Source: DASPOJ01 sp049790315 | GTDB taxonomy: Bacteria > Acidobacteriota > Terriglobia > Acidiferrales > UBA7541 | Direction: 5' to 3' | NCBI GenBank assembly: GCA_049790315.1 | Contig: JBAQYV010000045.1 | Span: 1 to 35,941 of the forward strand | Length of the DNA stretch: 35,941 nucleotides | Shown: positions 1 to 8,718 of the stretch, one piece after another | Layout of the letters: every line of letters begins with the position of its first letter | How positions within the stretch are numbered: the stretch's first letter is position 1 | Notes under the pieces: model-generated | Database searches by the model: none | What the model was told of the DNA's origin: nothing | What the model saw: only the letters and a program-made list of their open reading frames with translations | Position numbers and translations under genes: made by a program

Positions 1-511
1 GATCGGGCAGATTTTCGTACCCTGGCGCGAGATCGTACGATTGGCGCCTGGTGTAGAAAGCGACGGGAGATTGAAACAAGTGTCCGCCGATATCGACGAG
101 ATAACCGCTTGCGTGAGCGCCTGAGCCAATTACCCAGTCAATGCGATAGTCGCTACTGTCCCCCGCATTCTGCCAATGCTGCCAATAACCTGTCGGCATC
201 GAACGCATGGTGATTGTTGAGCCCTGAGCGCTGACCGTGCCTTCCGGTTCCTGGCCGGCGCGTCGCAAGGAGTGCGCCATAGCTGTGCGGGCATAGCCTT
301 CAACTTCGGCAGGATGGCAGGAGAAACATCTACTGGCGCCGGTGGGCTCGGTCGGCAGAGACAACGCAAGCAGTTGGGCGTCGTTCTTCGGCAGGGCGCT
401 GGCGGCAGATTGGCCGCGTCCGGAACTGGCGGTACTGAGGCAGATCAGGCTGGTTGCCACACATAGACAGAGGATTTGTACTGCGGGTACGCGATGAGAT
501 CGCCGAACCAT
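1..511 (-). CDS. c-type cytochrome, N-terminal part (probable cytochrome/TPR fusion), cut by window edge
   Basis: An open minus-strand frame of 170 residues starts at ATG 511-509 and runs off the left edge, so the C-terminus is missing. It begins with a basic stretch and a hydrophobic segment (about residues 10-30) that looks like a signal peptide. A single CFSCH haem-binding motif follows at residues 62-66, then PAEVEGYARTAM. Downstream are short patterns such as VIGSGAHASGYL and LFQSPVAFYTRR. I associate this arrangement with acidobacterial periplasmic cytochromes that carry TPRs further on; the TPR part is inference because it lies outside the window. The gene starts 39 bp after the LacI stop on the same strand and may be cotranscribed with it. 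The ribosome-binding site is weak. The only alternative to the ATG would be a non-ATG start further upstream, limited by the TGA at 551-553. Confidence 0.7.
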   Translation of the reverse strand, partial: MVRRSHRVPAVQILCLCVATSLICLSTASSGRGQSAASALPKNDAQLLALSLPTEPTGASRCFSCHPAEVEGYARTAMAHSLRRAGQEPEGTVSAQGSTITMRSMPTGYWQHWQNAGDSSDYRIDWVIGSGAHASGYLVDIGGHLFQSPVAFYTRRQSYDLAPGYENLPD

Positions 512-550
512 TCGGCGAAACTTATTGAGAGAACGGGATAAGGCCGCGCT

Positions 551-1624
551 TCATTCTTTGCCTTCGGCTGCGGTCTGCGAATCGAGCTTTAAGTTGGAAC
601 CCGATTTCACCTGATTGTTGCTTGGCGGAAACGTTGTCGAATTGCGAAGAATTAACTGCGTCTTGAGAACATATTCCGTTCCGGTTGCTGTGGGGGCTTC
701 CCTTTTCACTTCTTTGAGAAGGGCGTTAAACGCAAGAGTCGCCAATTCCACCTGCGACATTTGAATCGTGGTTAGCGGAGGAATCATGAAGTCTGCCAAT
801 CGCGTATCGTCAAATCCGACCACAGACAATTCCTGAGGCAGCGCGATCCCCAGTTCGAAAGCCTCTCTCATCACGCCGATAGCGGTCATATCGTTTGAGC
901 AGAGCAGAGCCGTGGGACGCTCCCGAAGTTTGGAAAGGCTCTGCAGCGCGCTTTTTCCCCCTTCCAGCCTGTGGTCTCCCTGGACAATGTATTCGGGCCT
1001 TACTTTCAGGCCGATCTCACGCATCGACTCGTCAAACGCATCTCTTCGGGCGACGGCGGAGCGCAGCTTGAGCGGCCCACTCACAAAACCGATGCGTTCG
1101 TGACGCATCGCCGCCAGGTGTTGGACGGCCTGGCGAATTCCGTGCGCATAGTCGACGCGGATGTTACTGACACGCGGCGCCTTGGGCCCCACGTCAACGA
1201 ATACCAACGGCAAATTCCGAAACCGGAGATGCTCCAGGAGTTCATCTTCCATTCCGAACGTAAGGATCGCGACCCCGTCCACACGCCCCTCAATCATCCT
1301 GCGAACAGCGAGTTCCATACGTTTTGGGTCGTGAATCGTAGAGGTCAGAAGAATTTCGTAATTTTGTTCGACAGCGAGTGTCTCGAAAGTCTGGACAATT
1401 TCAGGAAAGAAAGGGTTTGTGATTTCAGAGACGATCAATCCAAAGACGCGGCTTCGCCCGGAGACCAGGGCACGGGCTTGGCGATTAGGGTAATAGCCGA
1501 GTTCGGCAATCGCTTTCCAAACACGCTTGGCCATCTGCGGATCAACTGTCGCAACCTGGTTGACCGTGCGCGATACTGTAGCCGTCGATACTCTGGCTCG
1601 TCTGGCGACGTCGCGAATGTCCAC
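551..1624 (-). CDS. LacI/GalR-family transcriptional regulator
   Basis: This 357-aa repressor starts at GTG 1624-1622, preceded by an AGAGG-like ribosome-binding site. The LacI helix-turn-helix is at residues 1-25 (IRDVARRARVSTATVSRTVN), followed by the hinge (YYPNRQARALVSGRS). The periplasmic-binding-protein-like effector domain runs from about residue 60 to 335 and includes FGLIVSEITNPFF, LCSNDMTAIGVM and VVGFDD. The last 25 residues are a polar tail longer than usual for the family. It is transcribed away from the isomerase/kinase pair. Palindromes of the classic LacI-family form with a central CG occur before several sugar genes in this window, so I infer that it represses the whole arabinose locus and that an arabinose-derived sugar is the inducer. 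The effector cannot be read from sequence. Confidence 0.93.
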   Translation of the reverse strand: MDIRDVARRARVSTATVSRTVNQVATVDPQMAKRVWKAIAELGYYPNRQARALVSGRSRVFGLIVSEITNPFFPEIVQTFETLAVEQNYEILLTSTIHDPKRMELAVRRMIEGRVDGVAILTFGMEDELLEHLRFRNLPLVFVDVGPKAPRVSNIRVDYAHGIRQAVQHLAAMRHERIGFVSGPLKLRSAVARRDAFDESMREIGLKVRPEYIVQGDHRLEGGKSALQSLSKLRERPTALLCSNDMTAIGVMREAFELGIALPQELSVVGFDDTRLADFMIPPLTTIQMSQVELATLAFNALLKEVKREAPTATGTEYVLKTQLILRNSTTFPPSNNQVKSGSNLKLDSQTAAEGKE

Positions 1625-1735
1625 TAGTCCTCTTAGCCCCGGAAAACGCCCGCCGACAGTATACGCTATCCCAAAGGCCTGACAACCGCTGCACCGGCTG
1701 CCAGAGGTTCAGTCCCAGCCTTACGGCCGTACTCG

Positions 1736-1768
1736 GTTCTCTATTGACAAGGCACAGTTCTCTATTGA
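1736..1768. repeat. 12-bp direct repeat, 21-bp period, upstream of isomerase operon
   Basis: GTTCTCTATTGA occurs at 1736-1747 and again at 1757-1768. The 21-bp period is two helical turns, which would place two protein-binding sites on the same face of DNA. The first copy runs into a TTGACA. A second regulator site is possible, but nothing in the window identifies the protein. Confidence 0.4.
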
Positions 1769-1852
1769 ATAGGGCCGCGGATAAAGAGAGGAGGTTTGGA
1801 ATACAGGGGCCAAGACTGCCATTCGCCACACTTGCAAACCCAAGAAGAGCAT

Positions 1853-1866
1853 GGTAAACGTTTACC
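1853..1866. promoter_or_regulatory. LacI-family operator palindrome (isomerase/kinase operon)
   Basis: GGTAAACGTTTACC is a perfect 14-bp palindrome with a central CG. It lies 94 bp before the isomerase start and 228 bp before the LacI start. The core recurs at 10713, 15862 and 18970 in this window. Confidence 0.8.
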
Positions 1867-1960
1867 CAAGTTGCTCCCGGATTTTGGCGTATATGCAAAA
1901 CTTCAAGGGGACGATTCATGACCCGACCTTCCGCCGCTCTTCTAGCCTTCTTGGCGTGCC

Positions 1961-3379
1961 ATGTCTAACAATAGAAAAATGACGATGGGAGTGATCGTGG
2001 GGAACCGCGGTTTCTTTCCCGATCATCTGGCGAAGACCGGGCGGGAAGAAATTATCCGCGCATTGCAGGCCGCGGGTATCGAGGCCATCGTGCTCGGGCC
2101 CGAACAGAGCAAGCATGGAGCGGTGGAGACCTACGAAGAGGCAAAACGGTGTGCTGCGTTGTTCAGGTCGAAAGCAGATGCCCTAGACGGCGTAGTTGTC
2201 ACTTTACCGAATTTTGGAGATGAGCGCGCCATTGCGGATACGCTGCGTCTGGCGCGTTTGGATATACCCGTTCTGGTGCAAGCCACGCCGGATACGCAGT
2301 CAAAGATGACGATCACGCACCGTCGCGACAGTTTTTGCGGCAAAATGTCGGCTTGTAACAATTTAAAGCAGTATGGCATTCCTTATTCCCTCACCAAGCT
2401 CCATACCGAGGCTCCGGATTCGCCAGAGTTCGGTAAGGACATCGAGTGGTTTGCCGCCGTCTGCCGGGTTGTGAAGGGCCTGAGGAACCTGCGCATCGGC
2501 ACTCTGGGCGCGCGCCCAGCGGCCTTCAACACCGTGCGGTATAGCGAGAAATTGCTCGAGGCTAGCGGGATTTCCGTCGAAACCCTTGATCTTTCGGAGG
2601 TTCTCGGCCGCATCAGCCGGATGAAGGATACCGATGAAGCCGCCGTGCAGAAATTGCAATCCATTCAGCGGTATGTAACGACCAAGGACATTCCCCATGC
2701 CGCGTTGCTGAAGATGGCCAAGCTTGGCGCCGTGGTCGATCAGTGGATGAGAGCCACGGACGTACAGATCAGCGCAGTGCAGTGCTGGACTTCGCTTGAA
2801 GAAAACCTCGGTGTGGTGCCCTGCACTGTGATGAGTATGATGAGCGAATCGCTGCTCTCAAGCGCATGCGAGGTGGACGTGTGTGGCGTGCTGGGTATGC
2901 ACGCATTGCAACTGGCTTCCGAAACCCCTAGTGCGCTACTCGATTGGAATAATAATTATGGAAGCGACCCCAACAAGGCCGTTTGCTTTCACTGTAGTAA
3001 TTTGCCCAAGCACTTCTTCAACGAAGTCAGAATGGATTACCAAGCGATTATCGCCGGCACCGTGGGGATGGAGAATACATTTGGAACGTGCGTGGGAAAG
3101 GTCAAAGCTGGAGCCATGAGTTTCGCCCGATTCTCGACGGACGACACCGCGGGCAAGATTCGCGGCTATACCGGCGAAGGAAAGTTTACGGATGATCCGC
3201 TGGAAACATTTGGCGGCGCGGGCGTGGTTGAAATTCCAGGAATGCAGAGGCTGCTGCGTTATATTTGTGAAAACGGATTCGAGCACCACGTGGCCGCCAA
3301 TTTTTCCTCAGTGGCCGCCGCGGTGCACGAAGCCGCCGCGCGTTATCTAGGCTGGGAAATGTACGCGCACGTCGGGTAA
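1961..3379 (+). CDS. L-fucose/L-arabinose isomerase-fold protein (probable L-arabinose isomerase)
   Basis: This 472-aa cytoplasmic protein has the fold of the L-fucose/L-arabinose isomerase superfamily: an N-terminal Rossmann-like part, a central substrate domain and a metal-binding C-terminal part. Candidate metal ligands are E304 in ACEVDVCG and D328 in ALLDWNNN, with several C-terminal histidines. Fucose isomerases of the FucI type are nearer 590 residues, so this belongs to the shorter, poorly characterised branch. It lies 31 bp before an AraB-like kinase and next to arabinosidases, so aldose-ketose isomerisation of L-arabinose to L-ribulose is the likely reaction. This is inference from context; fucose or another pentose is possible. 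The first ATG is used. Alternative starts at 1979 and 1985 would remove six or eight residues. No strong Shine-Dalgarno sequence is visible. Confidence 0.85.
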   Translation: MSNNRKMTMGVIVGNRGFFPDHLAKTGREEIIRALQAAGIEAIVLGPEQSKHGAVETYEEAKRCAALFRSKADALDGVVVTLPNFGDERAIADTLRLARLDIPVLVQATPDTQSKMTITHRRDSFCGKMSACNNLKQYGIPYSLTKLHTEAPDSPEFGKDIEWFAAVCRVVKGLRNLRIGTLGARPAAFNTVRYSEKLLEASGISVETLDLSEVLGRISRMKDTDEAAVQKLQSIQRYVTTKDIPHAALLKMAKLGAVVDQWMRATDVQISAVQCWTSLEENLGVVPCTVMSMMSESLLSSACEVDVCGVLGMHALQLASETPSALLDWNNNYGSDPNKAVCFHCSNLPKHFFNEVRMDYQAIIAGTVGMENTFGTCVGKVKAGAMSFARFSTDDTAGKIRGYTGEGKFTDDPLETFGGAGVVEIPGMQRLLRYICENGFEHHVAANFSSVAAAVHEAAARYLGWEMYAHVG

Positions 3380-3410
3380 AGGTTCTTCTTCTGCGGCGAG
3401 TCTAAACCTT

Positions 3411-4991
3411 ATGGCGATCGTGGCTGGAGTCGATTTCGGAACGCTGAGTGTTCGCGTTTCCATTGTGGATAGCGAACGAGGCTTGCTTGCGACAGCACTC
3501 GGTGAGTATCCGCTTCACCGCAAACGCGAAGACCCGGAATACGCCACGCAGTCGCACGACGACCAGATGCGCGCGTTGGCGATCGCCACGCGTGCGGCCG
3601 TGCAACAAGCGCACATCGCCGGAGATCGGGTGGAAGCGCTCGCGGTCGATACTACGGGCTCGTCCGTAATTCCCGTCGGAAAGAATCTCCAACCGCTCGA
3701 TGAATATTATCTTTGGTGCGATCATCGAGCCAAGGCGGAAGCTGCCGAGATTACCGAAGCGGCCCATCGCGAAGGACTCAAGGCCATTGATTGGTGCGGG
3801 GGAGTGTATTCATCCGAGTGGGGCTTCTCGAAGCTGTTGCATTGGTTGCGGCACAATCCCGAGAAGCGCGCCGAGTTCGCTTCTGCATTTGAGCATTGCG
3901 ACATGGCGGCGGCCACGCTCTGTGGAATTACCGACCCGCTGAAAGCCAAGCGCAGTGTTTGCGCCATGGGACACAAGTGGCTCTGGAATCCGGAGCTGGG
4001 CGGTTTGCCGTCGGAGGAATTTCTCGTCAAGGTGGACCCGTTGTTCGCGGGAGTGAGGCAAAAGCTTCAGGGAGAATATGCCACTTCAGACAAAATTGCC
4101 GGGAGGCTTTCGGCCTTCTGGGCGGAAAAACTCGGCCTGAAAGCAGGCATTCCGATTCCAGTCGGAGCATTCGACGCGCATTGGGATGCCATCGGCGCCG
4201 GCTGCCGCACGGACGACATGGTGAACGTCATCGGCACATCGACGTGCATCATTGGCATTACGCCGGCAGTGAACCTCGTACCAGGCGTCTGTGGGGTTGT
4301 TCAGGGAAGCGTGCATCCGCATCGCACTGGAATTGAAGCAGGCCTTTCGGCAGTGGGCGACATTTTTAACGCCATCGCCAGCCGAGCGGGAACCGATGCC
4401 GCGACTCTGAGCCAGGGGCTCGAGAAGTATCAGGCTGGACAGACCGGTCTTCTGCGCATGACTTGGGACAACGGAGACCGGACGATCTTGGTGAATCCGA
4501 ACTTGCGCGGAATTACATTCGGCTGGAATTTGCAGAGCACTCCTCAAGACGAACTCTTCGCCGCCATCGAAGGCACTGCTTTCCACACGCGAATTATTCT
4601 GGATCGTATGGCGGAATACGACGTGAACATCAAACGCGTGATCAATGCGGGTGGTATTCCGCAGCGAAACAATGTGCTGAATCAAATCTATGCCAACGTT
4701 CTAGGACGGCCGGTTCTTGTGCCGAGCAAGAGCGTCATTAGTTTAGGTTCCGCGATTTTCGCTTTTCTCGCGGCGGGCACATTCAAAACCGTGGAAGAAG
4801 CTCAGGATAAGATTTGTCCCAAACACGCGGTATTTACGCCTGAGCCGGCGGCGCAGAAAGTCTACGCGGCTCTATATGCGCTCTATCAAAAGCTCTATTT
4901 CGCGTTTGGACAGCCGAACGACCCAAAGTTTGGCGACGTTTTGCCTACGCTAATCAACGTAGCTGGGAACGCCTACCACTCCATTTCATGA
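3411..4991 (+). CDS. araB: FGGY-family carbohydrate kinase, ribulokinase-like
   Basis: This 526-aa cytoplasmic sugar kinase carries the ASKHA phosphate-binding loop GVDFGTLSVR (residues 6-15), VDTTGSSV (79-86), the substrate-contact region YYLWCDHRA, a candidate catalytic aspartate in GAFDAHWDAIGAG (D255 or D259) and the C-terminal adenosine motif AGGIPQRN (413-420). The WCDHRA region and overall layout match AraB ribulokinase better than glycerol or xylulose kinase. AraB of E. coli is about 566 residues, so this is slightly short but complete. It would convert L-ribulose to L-ribulose 5-phosphate after the isomerase encoded 31 bp upstream; the two form an obvious operon under the 1853 operator. 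The enzyme after it in the pathway, AraD epimerase, is not in this window. Confidence 0.9.
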   Translation: MAIVAGVDFGTLSVRVSIVDSERGLLATALGEYPLHRKREDPEYATQSHDDQMRALAIATRAAVQQAHIAGDRVEALAVDTTGSSVIPVGKNLQPLDEYYLWCDHRAKAEAAEITEAAHREGLKAIDWCGGVYSSEWGFSKLLHWLRHNPEKRAEFASAFEHCDMAAATLCGITDPLKAKRSVCAMGHKWLWNPELGGLPSEEFLVKVDPLFAGVRQKLQGEYATSDKIAGRLSAFWAEKLGLKAGIPIPVGAFDAHWDAIGAGCRTDDMVNVIGTSTCIIGITPAVNLVPGVCGVVQGSVHPHRTGIEAGLSAVGDIFNAIASRAGTDAATLSQGLEKYQAGQTGLLRMTWDNGDRTILVNPNLRGITFGWNLQSTPQDELFAAIEGTAFHTRIILDRMAEYDVNIKRVINAGGIPQRNNVLNQIYANVLGRPVLVPSKSVISLGSAIFAFLAAGTFKTVEEAQDKICPKHAVFTPEPAAQKVYAALYALYQKLYFAFGQPNDPKFGDVLPTLINVAGNAYHSIS

Positions 4992-5109
4992 GTAGTTTCG
5001 TGCGTGTCCCGGCAAATTCAGGCGCCGGGGAAACCGATCGTATTCATCTTTCCGAACGCTTCCATCGTGGAACTTCGTATGCGCCTGCGCCGCGCTTAGC
5101 TGGCAGCCG

Positions 5110-6984
5110 CTAGGCGTCGACAGTGTGGTAAAGGCGGTAGGGTTCGTCGCCGATCGCCGCAAATGAGCGGAACGTTACATTTCCGGCCCTGCCTTGTACT
5201 TGCCAATCCCCGGAAGATTGAGAGGCGGCGAGCAATTGCGCCCGCGAAAAAGTTGGCGGCAAATTCCCGACGCCGAACAGTGCCAGCGGCCCCCGGCGAA
5301 GTGCCACGATCTGGGGGTTCTGCGCATCCACGGCTTGCAGGCTCAGCGGCATTCCAATCTCGTACTCGACGCGATCGCCATTTTTCCAAGTCCGGGTCAT
5401 CTCAAAGAATTGTCCCGCGACAGGATTGCCTTCCGCTTGTTTGCCGTTGATGGAAACGCGCGTGTTCGCGCCTGACCATGCCGGAACTCGCAGATAGACC
5501 GTAAACTTTTCAGGGCGCGCCATCTGAAGTTGGAGCGTAGTTGTATTCGACGCGGGGTAGCTTGTCTGTTGCGTCAGTGTGCATTGCGTTCCGCCTTGCA
5601 TCCAACTGACGCGAGAAGGAAGGAAGAGATTGACGTAGATGCCTTCTTTGGACGGGTAGTAGGAGCTGATGCCGTAATCTGCGCTCAATTGCGGGAAGGT
5701 GCCTGAACAGCATGGCCATTTTTGTTCGTAATAGACTTTTTTCGCAGCGTCATTGTTGTAATCCGAATAGTAGAAACTGGTTCCGTCGGCAAGAATCGGT
5801 TTGGCGCCAGCAATGGTGTTGTAAAGCACTTGTTCCATGCTGTCCCCGTAACGGGAGTCGCGCGTGACGCGCAGCAAATACCGCGTGATTTTGAAATGTC
5901 CATAGGCGCCGCATGGTGTCTCGAAACTGGCGTGGGTATAGCCCAGGCTCTTCGCAAGCAGCCCCTTCCCGGGTTCGACAAACGCTTCGTTCGGTCCCCA
6001 TCCCCCCGTGGCATAGCTCTGTTCTTGAACCATGCGCAGTCCGTTCGCCGCGGCGTGAAGGTATTGTTCGTCGCCTAAAACCAAATATGCCTGCATTGCG
6101 GAACTCAGCGTATTCACGTGGCTGTAGGCGTGCATGCCCGGAAGATCGTTCTGATTCGCCGCGAGAGGATCGTAGTACTCGTGATAAATAAAACGTTCCG
6201 CCAAATCCCGATAGCGTTTATCTCCGCTTCGCTGATATGCAAGAAAGAAATTTTCCGGCAGCGTGTAGGGCTCATCCCATCCGTATGCGATGTCCCGATG
6301 GTTCTGAGCTGCCCGAGCTTCCTGTTCATCCCGAGTTAGGGCTCTCGGCGGCAAATACGGCAGAACGGCATCCGTCGCCCGCTTGAGCACATCCATAGCG
6401 TCGGGACACGCCGCAAATTCGTGAGCATCGATCAGACCACAATTCGTTTTGTCGAAGGTGTATGCCGGCAGGCGGTAGTCGATATAGAACTTTCCGCTTG
6501 GCTCGACGGTCTCGCCAAAAGCGCGGACCAGGCGATGCACCTTTTCCTGCGTGGGCTTCGATCCGGTCACCGCATAGGCTCGAGCCAGTCCGGAAAGATA
6601 TTGACCGAAGGAATGTCCAGGAATGAACCCATGAAAATTTCGGGGCTTACCACCAAAGCCAGACGAAAAATCATCGGAATTGTCATACCAGCCGCCCATA
6701 TCGGGGCCGGGCGCGGGCATACCTTCGCGCTGGCGAAATGGCTTCAGTAATCCATCCTCGTCGAGAGCGAGAAATCGCGCATGGTTCTGGTCGAACTGAA
6801 CGCGGAAAGGTCCGTCCAACAATTGTACTTCGGAGTATCCGAATACCGAGAGCGGAGGTGTGATGGCAGGCAGGGCAGTCGTCCCCTCGGAGCGCGCCCA
6901 CGCTGGGAGAGAACGCACGGCTAATAGGCCGGCGGTCGACATCGCCGCCGACTTTAGGAATTGCCGCCTGTTGTTGGTTTTCAT
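5110..6984 (-). CDS. GH127-type (DUF1680) glycoside hydrolase, Tat-exported, variant metal motif
   Basis: This 624-aa exported enzyme is of the beta-L-arabinofuranosidase superfamily (PF07944-type, GH127/GH146). I chose ATG 6984 because it follows a purine-rich GGGGG site and opens a Tat signal: RRQFLK at residues 6-11, then a hydrophobic stretch ending in LPAWA. An upstream ATG at 7065 would bury the signal. The cysteine pair of the active centre is at C425-C426 in WPCCSGTF. The upstream ligand pair reads E355-T-P-C358, one residue wider than the E-x-C of the characterised GH127 enzyme HypBA1. The (alpha/alpha)6 region spans roughly residues 60-470, followed by beta-sandwich sequence. It converges on the kinase gene with a 118-bp gap. 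The likely substrate is L-arabinofuranose-containing polysaccharide; the linkage cannot be told. Confidence 0.87.
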   Translation of the reverse strand: MKTNNRRQFLKSAAMSTAGLLAVRSLPAWARSEGTTALPAITPPLSVFGYSEVQLLDGPFRVQFDQNHARFLALDEDGLLKPFRQREGMPAPGPDMGGWYDNSDDFSSGFGGKPRNFHGFIPGHSFGQYLSGLARAYAVTGSKPTQEKVHRLVRAFGETVEPSGKFYIDYRLPAYTFDKTNCGLIDAHEFAACPDAMDVLKRATDAVLPYLPPRALTRDEQEARAAQNHRDIAYGWDEPYTLPENFFLAYQRSGDKRYRDLAERFIYHEYYDPLAANQNDLPGMHAYSHVNTLSSAMQAYLVLGDEQYLHAAANGLRMVQEQSYATGGWGPNEAFVEPGKGLLAKSLGYTHASFETPCGAYGHFKITRYLLRVTRDSRYGDSMEQVLYNTIAGAKPILADGTSFYYSDYNNDAAKKVYYEQKWPCCSGTFPQLSADYGISSYYPSKEGIYVNLFLPSRVSWMQGGTQCTLTQQTSYPASNTTTLQLQMARPEKFTVYLRVPAWSGANTRVSINGKQAEGNPVAGQFFEMTRTWKNGDRVEYEIGMPLSLQAVDAQNPQIVALRRGPLALFGVGNLPPTFSRAQLLAASQSSGDWQVQGRAGNVTFRSFAAIGDEPYRLYHTVDA

Positions 6985-7095
6985 AGTCACACCCCCTGAG
7001 TTACGTACGGAGCGCCATGGCTCAAAATGCGCGGATTGTATCGGGAAGAGGTTGCCGGCGCCCAAAAGCCAGCAAGCGTTTTCTCGAACTGCCTA

Positions 7096-7124
7096 TGTAT
7101 AGCGCGAGAGCGGCTCGCCGTCAA
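7096..7124 (-). promoter_or_regulatory. sigma-70-like promoter for the GH127-type gene
   Basis: On the minus strand, TTGACG (7119-7124) and TATACA (7096-7101) are separated by exactly 17 bp. Transcription would start near 7089 and leave a leader of about 105 nt before ATG 6984. The -35 box has five of six consensus bases and the -10 four of six. Confidence 0.55.
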
Positions 7125-7133
7125 ACTTTAGCT

Positions 7134-7145
7134 GTAATCGCTTAC
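7134..7145. promoter_or_regulatory. weak variant of the LacI-type operator
   Basis: GTAATCGCTTAC keeps the GTAA-N-CG-N-TTAC frame of the other operators but differs at the two bases flanking the central CG step. It lies 9 bp upstream of the -35 box of the GH127 gene and 49 bp before the TPR gene. It may be a low-affinity site; this is the least certain of the series. Confidence 0.35.
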
Positions 7146-7194
7146 CCGGATGAAGTATCCTGTTTTCGCAGAGAAATAATCTCTGCCGGCATCG

Positions 7195-8718
7195 ATGAGC
7201 GTTCTATCCAGGAATCTGGGCCTCGCATTTATTCTACTGGCATGCCATTCGCTGGCCTTTTCACAGATAGACAACAGCCAGATCCAACCTATTACCTCAG
7301 CCCTCAGCGCCAGAGACTACGACAAGGCTGTGGAACTGAGCCGAACTGCGCTGCAAAAATCGCCCAACAATCCAGAATTGTGGACCTTGGAAGGCATCGC
7401 TCTGGTCAGCGAAGGCGACAATAAAAATGCATTAGTCGCATTTCAACGGGCGCTGAAATTGGCCCCCAATACGCTTGCGGCCCTGGCAGGGGCGGCTCAG
7501 ATTGACTATCAGGCCGGTAACCAGGACGCAGTGCCGCTTCTGAACCGTTTGGTTCAACTGCGTCCGGGGGATCCCACCGCTCACGCGATGTTGGCTGTGC
7601 TCGAGTATCGGCAGGGAAATTGTGCTGAAGCGGCGCCAAACTTCGAGAAAGCCGGCGAGCTTCTCGACACGCAAATCGACGGCTTGCATGCGTACGCCAC
7701 GTGCCTCATGAGGCTCAAGCGGTTCGATGACGCCGCTACGGTTCTTCAAAAAGCGCTGGCCCTCCGCCCAGACGACCCGCGCGAACGCCGCGTCTTGGCG
7801 TCCATTCAGCTGACGGACAAGAAGCCCCAGGACGCGCTCGCGACTCTACAGCCCTTGTTGCAGTTACCGGATGTGGAGTCCAGTACCCTTCAGCTTGCTT
7901 CAAAAGCCTATGAAGACACGGGTGACACGCCCCAAGCTGTGACTTTACTGCGGCAGGCAATTTTGCTTGATCCGAGGAACACGAGTCTTTATCTGGATTT
8001 TGCAAATATCTGTTTTAACCACGCGTCGTTTCAGGTTGGCATTGACGTCATCACGGACGGGCTGTCGCTGCAACCAAACTCGGATGACCTTTACGTGGCG
8101 CGGGGCGTTTTATACGTGCAACTGGCGCAATACGACAAAGCGGAAGCTGATTTTGAGAAGGCTTACGAGTTGAATCCGAATAACTCGTTGAGTACCGCCG
8201 CCCAAGGATTGGTGGCTGTTCAAGCCAATGATCCCGCTCAGGCATTGATCTCGATACAAACTAAGTTGCGGCGGAAACCGAACGACCCGCTTCTACTCTA
8301 TTTACAGGCAGATCTCCTGTCGCAGAAAGGTGTTGGCCCGGGCACGCCTGAGTTTCGGCTGGCCATGACTTCGGCGCAAAGAGCCGTCAGCCTGGAGCCC
8401 ACGCTGAGCGACGCTCGCGTCGTGCTGGCCAAGCTTTACATGCAAACCGGACAGTACCCGGAAGCGATCGAGCAGTGCCGAAAGGCGCTGATCGGCAATC
8501 CCAATGATCAGACCGCGGTGTACCGCCTGATTCAGGCGTTGCGGAAAACCGGACAAACTAAAGAGATTCCAGATTTGCTGCAGCGCCTCGCGAAGCTGCG
8601 CGAACAGGCTACCCAGGACCAACGGGAGCGCTCCCGCTATCATCTATCTGAAGGCGATGACACGCCTACCGGCGGCGATTCAACAACGCCAGCGCCAACG
8701 CCGGCGAACCAACCTTAG
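7195..8718 (+). CDS. secreted tetratricopeptide-repeat protein
   Basis: This 507-aa protein starts with a signal sequence (about residues 1-23). LLAC at 14-17 resembles a lipobox, but a plain signal-peptidase site after AFS is equally possible. TPR units then run from about residue 30 to 470. Recognisable repeats include PELWTLEGIALVSEGDN, DDLYVARGVLYVQLAQYDKAEADFEKA and ARVVLAKLYMQTGQYPEAIEQCRKAL. A low-complexity Thr/Pro tail closes it. TPR solenoids bind partner proteins, so a periplasmic scaffold role is likely, with no enzymatic motif visible. It is divergent from the GH127-type gene and lies upstream of the ASPIC/UnbV gene in the same direction. Acidobacterial genomes often pair TPR and FG-GAP/ASPIC proteins, which supports a shared but unknown task. 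Confidence 0.8.
   Translation: MSVLSRNLGLAFILLACHSLAFSQIDNSQIQPITSALSARDYDKAVELSRTALQKSPNNPELWTLEGIALVSEGDNKNALVAFQRALKLAPNTLAALAGAAQIDYQAGNQDAVPLLNRLVQLRPGDPTAHAMLAVLEYRQGNCAEAAPNFEKAGELLDTQIDGLHAYATCLMRLKRFDDAATVLQKALALRPDDPRERRVLASIQLTDKKPQDALATLQPLLQLPDVESSTLQLASKAYEDTGDTPQAVTLLRQAILLDPRNTSLYLDFANICFNHASFQVGIDVITDGLSLQPNSDDLYVARGVLYVQLAQYDKAEADFEKAYELNPNNSLSTAAQGLVAVQANDPAQALISIQTKLRRKPNDPLLLYLQADLLSQKGVGPGTPEFRLAMTSAQRAVSLEPTLSDARVVLAKLYMQTGQYPEAIEQCRKALIGNPNDQTAVYRLIQALRKTGQTKEIPDLLQRLAKLREQATQDQRERSRYHLSEGDDTPTGGDSTTPAPTPANQP

Larger units (their letters stand above)
1625..1960. promoter_or_regulatory. divergent control region between the LacI gene and the isomerase gene
   Basis: This 336-bp gap between oppositely transcribed genes holds no convincing gene. 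It contains a 14-bp perfect palindrome (1853-1866) and a 12-bp direct repeat with a 21-bp period (1736-1747 and 1757-1768). The first repeat copy overlaps a TTGACA at 1744-1749. A TATATG lies at 1890-1895, but no -35 element at good spacing goes with it, so the exact isomerase promoter is unresolved. Confidence 0.6.

Noticed and set aside
6985..7065. In-frame N-terminal extension of the first GH127-type gene
   Set aside because: It would place a Tat signal in the middle of the chain; ATG 6984 has a ribosome-binding site and fits the signal.
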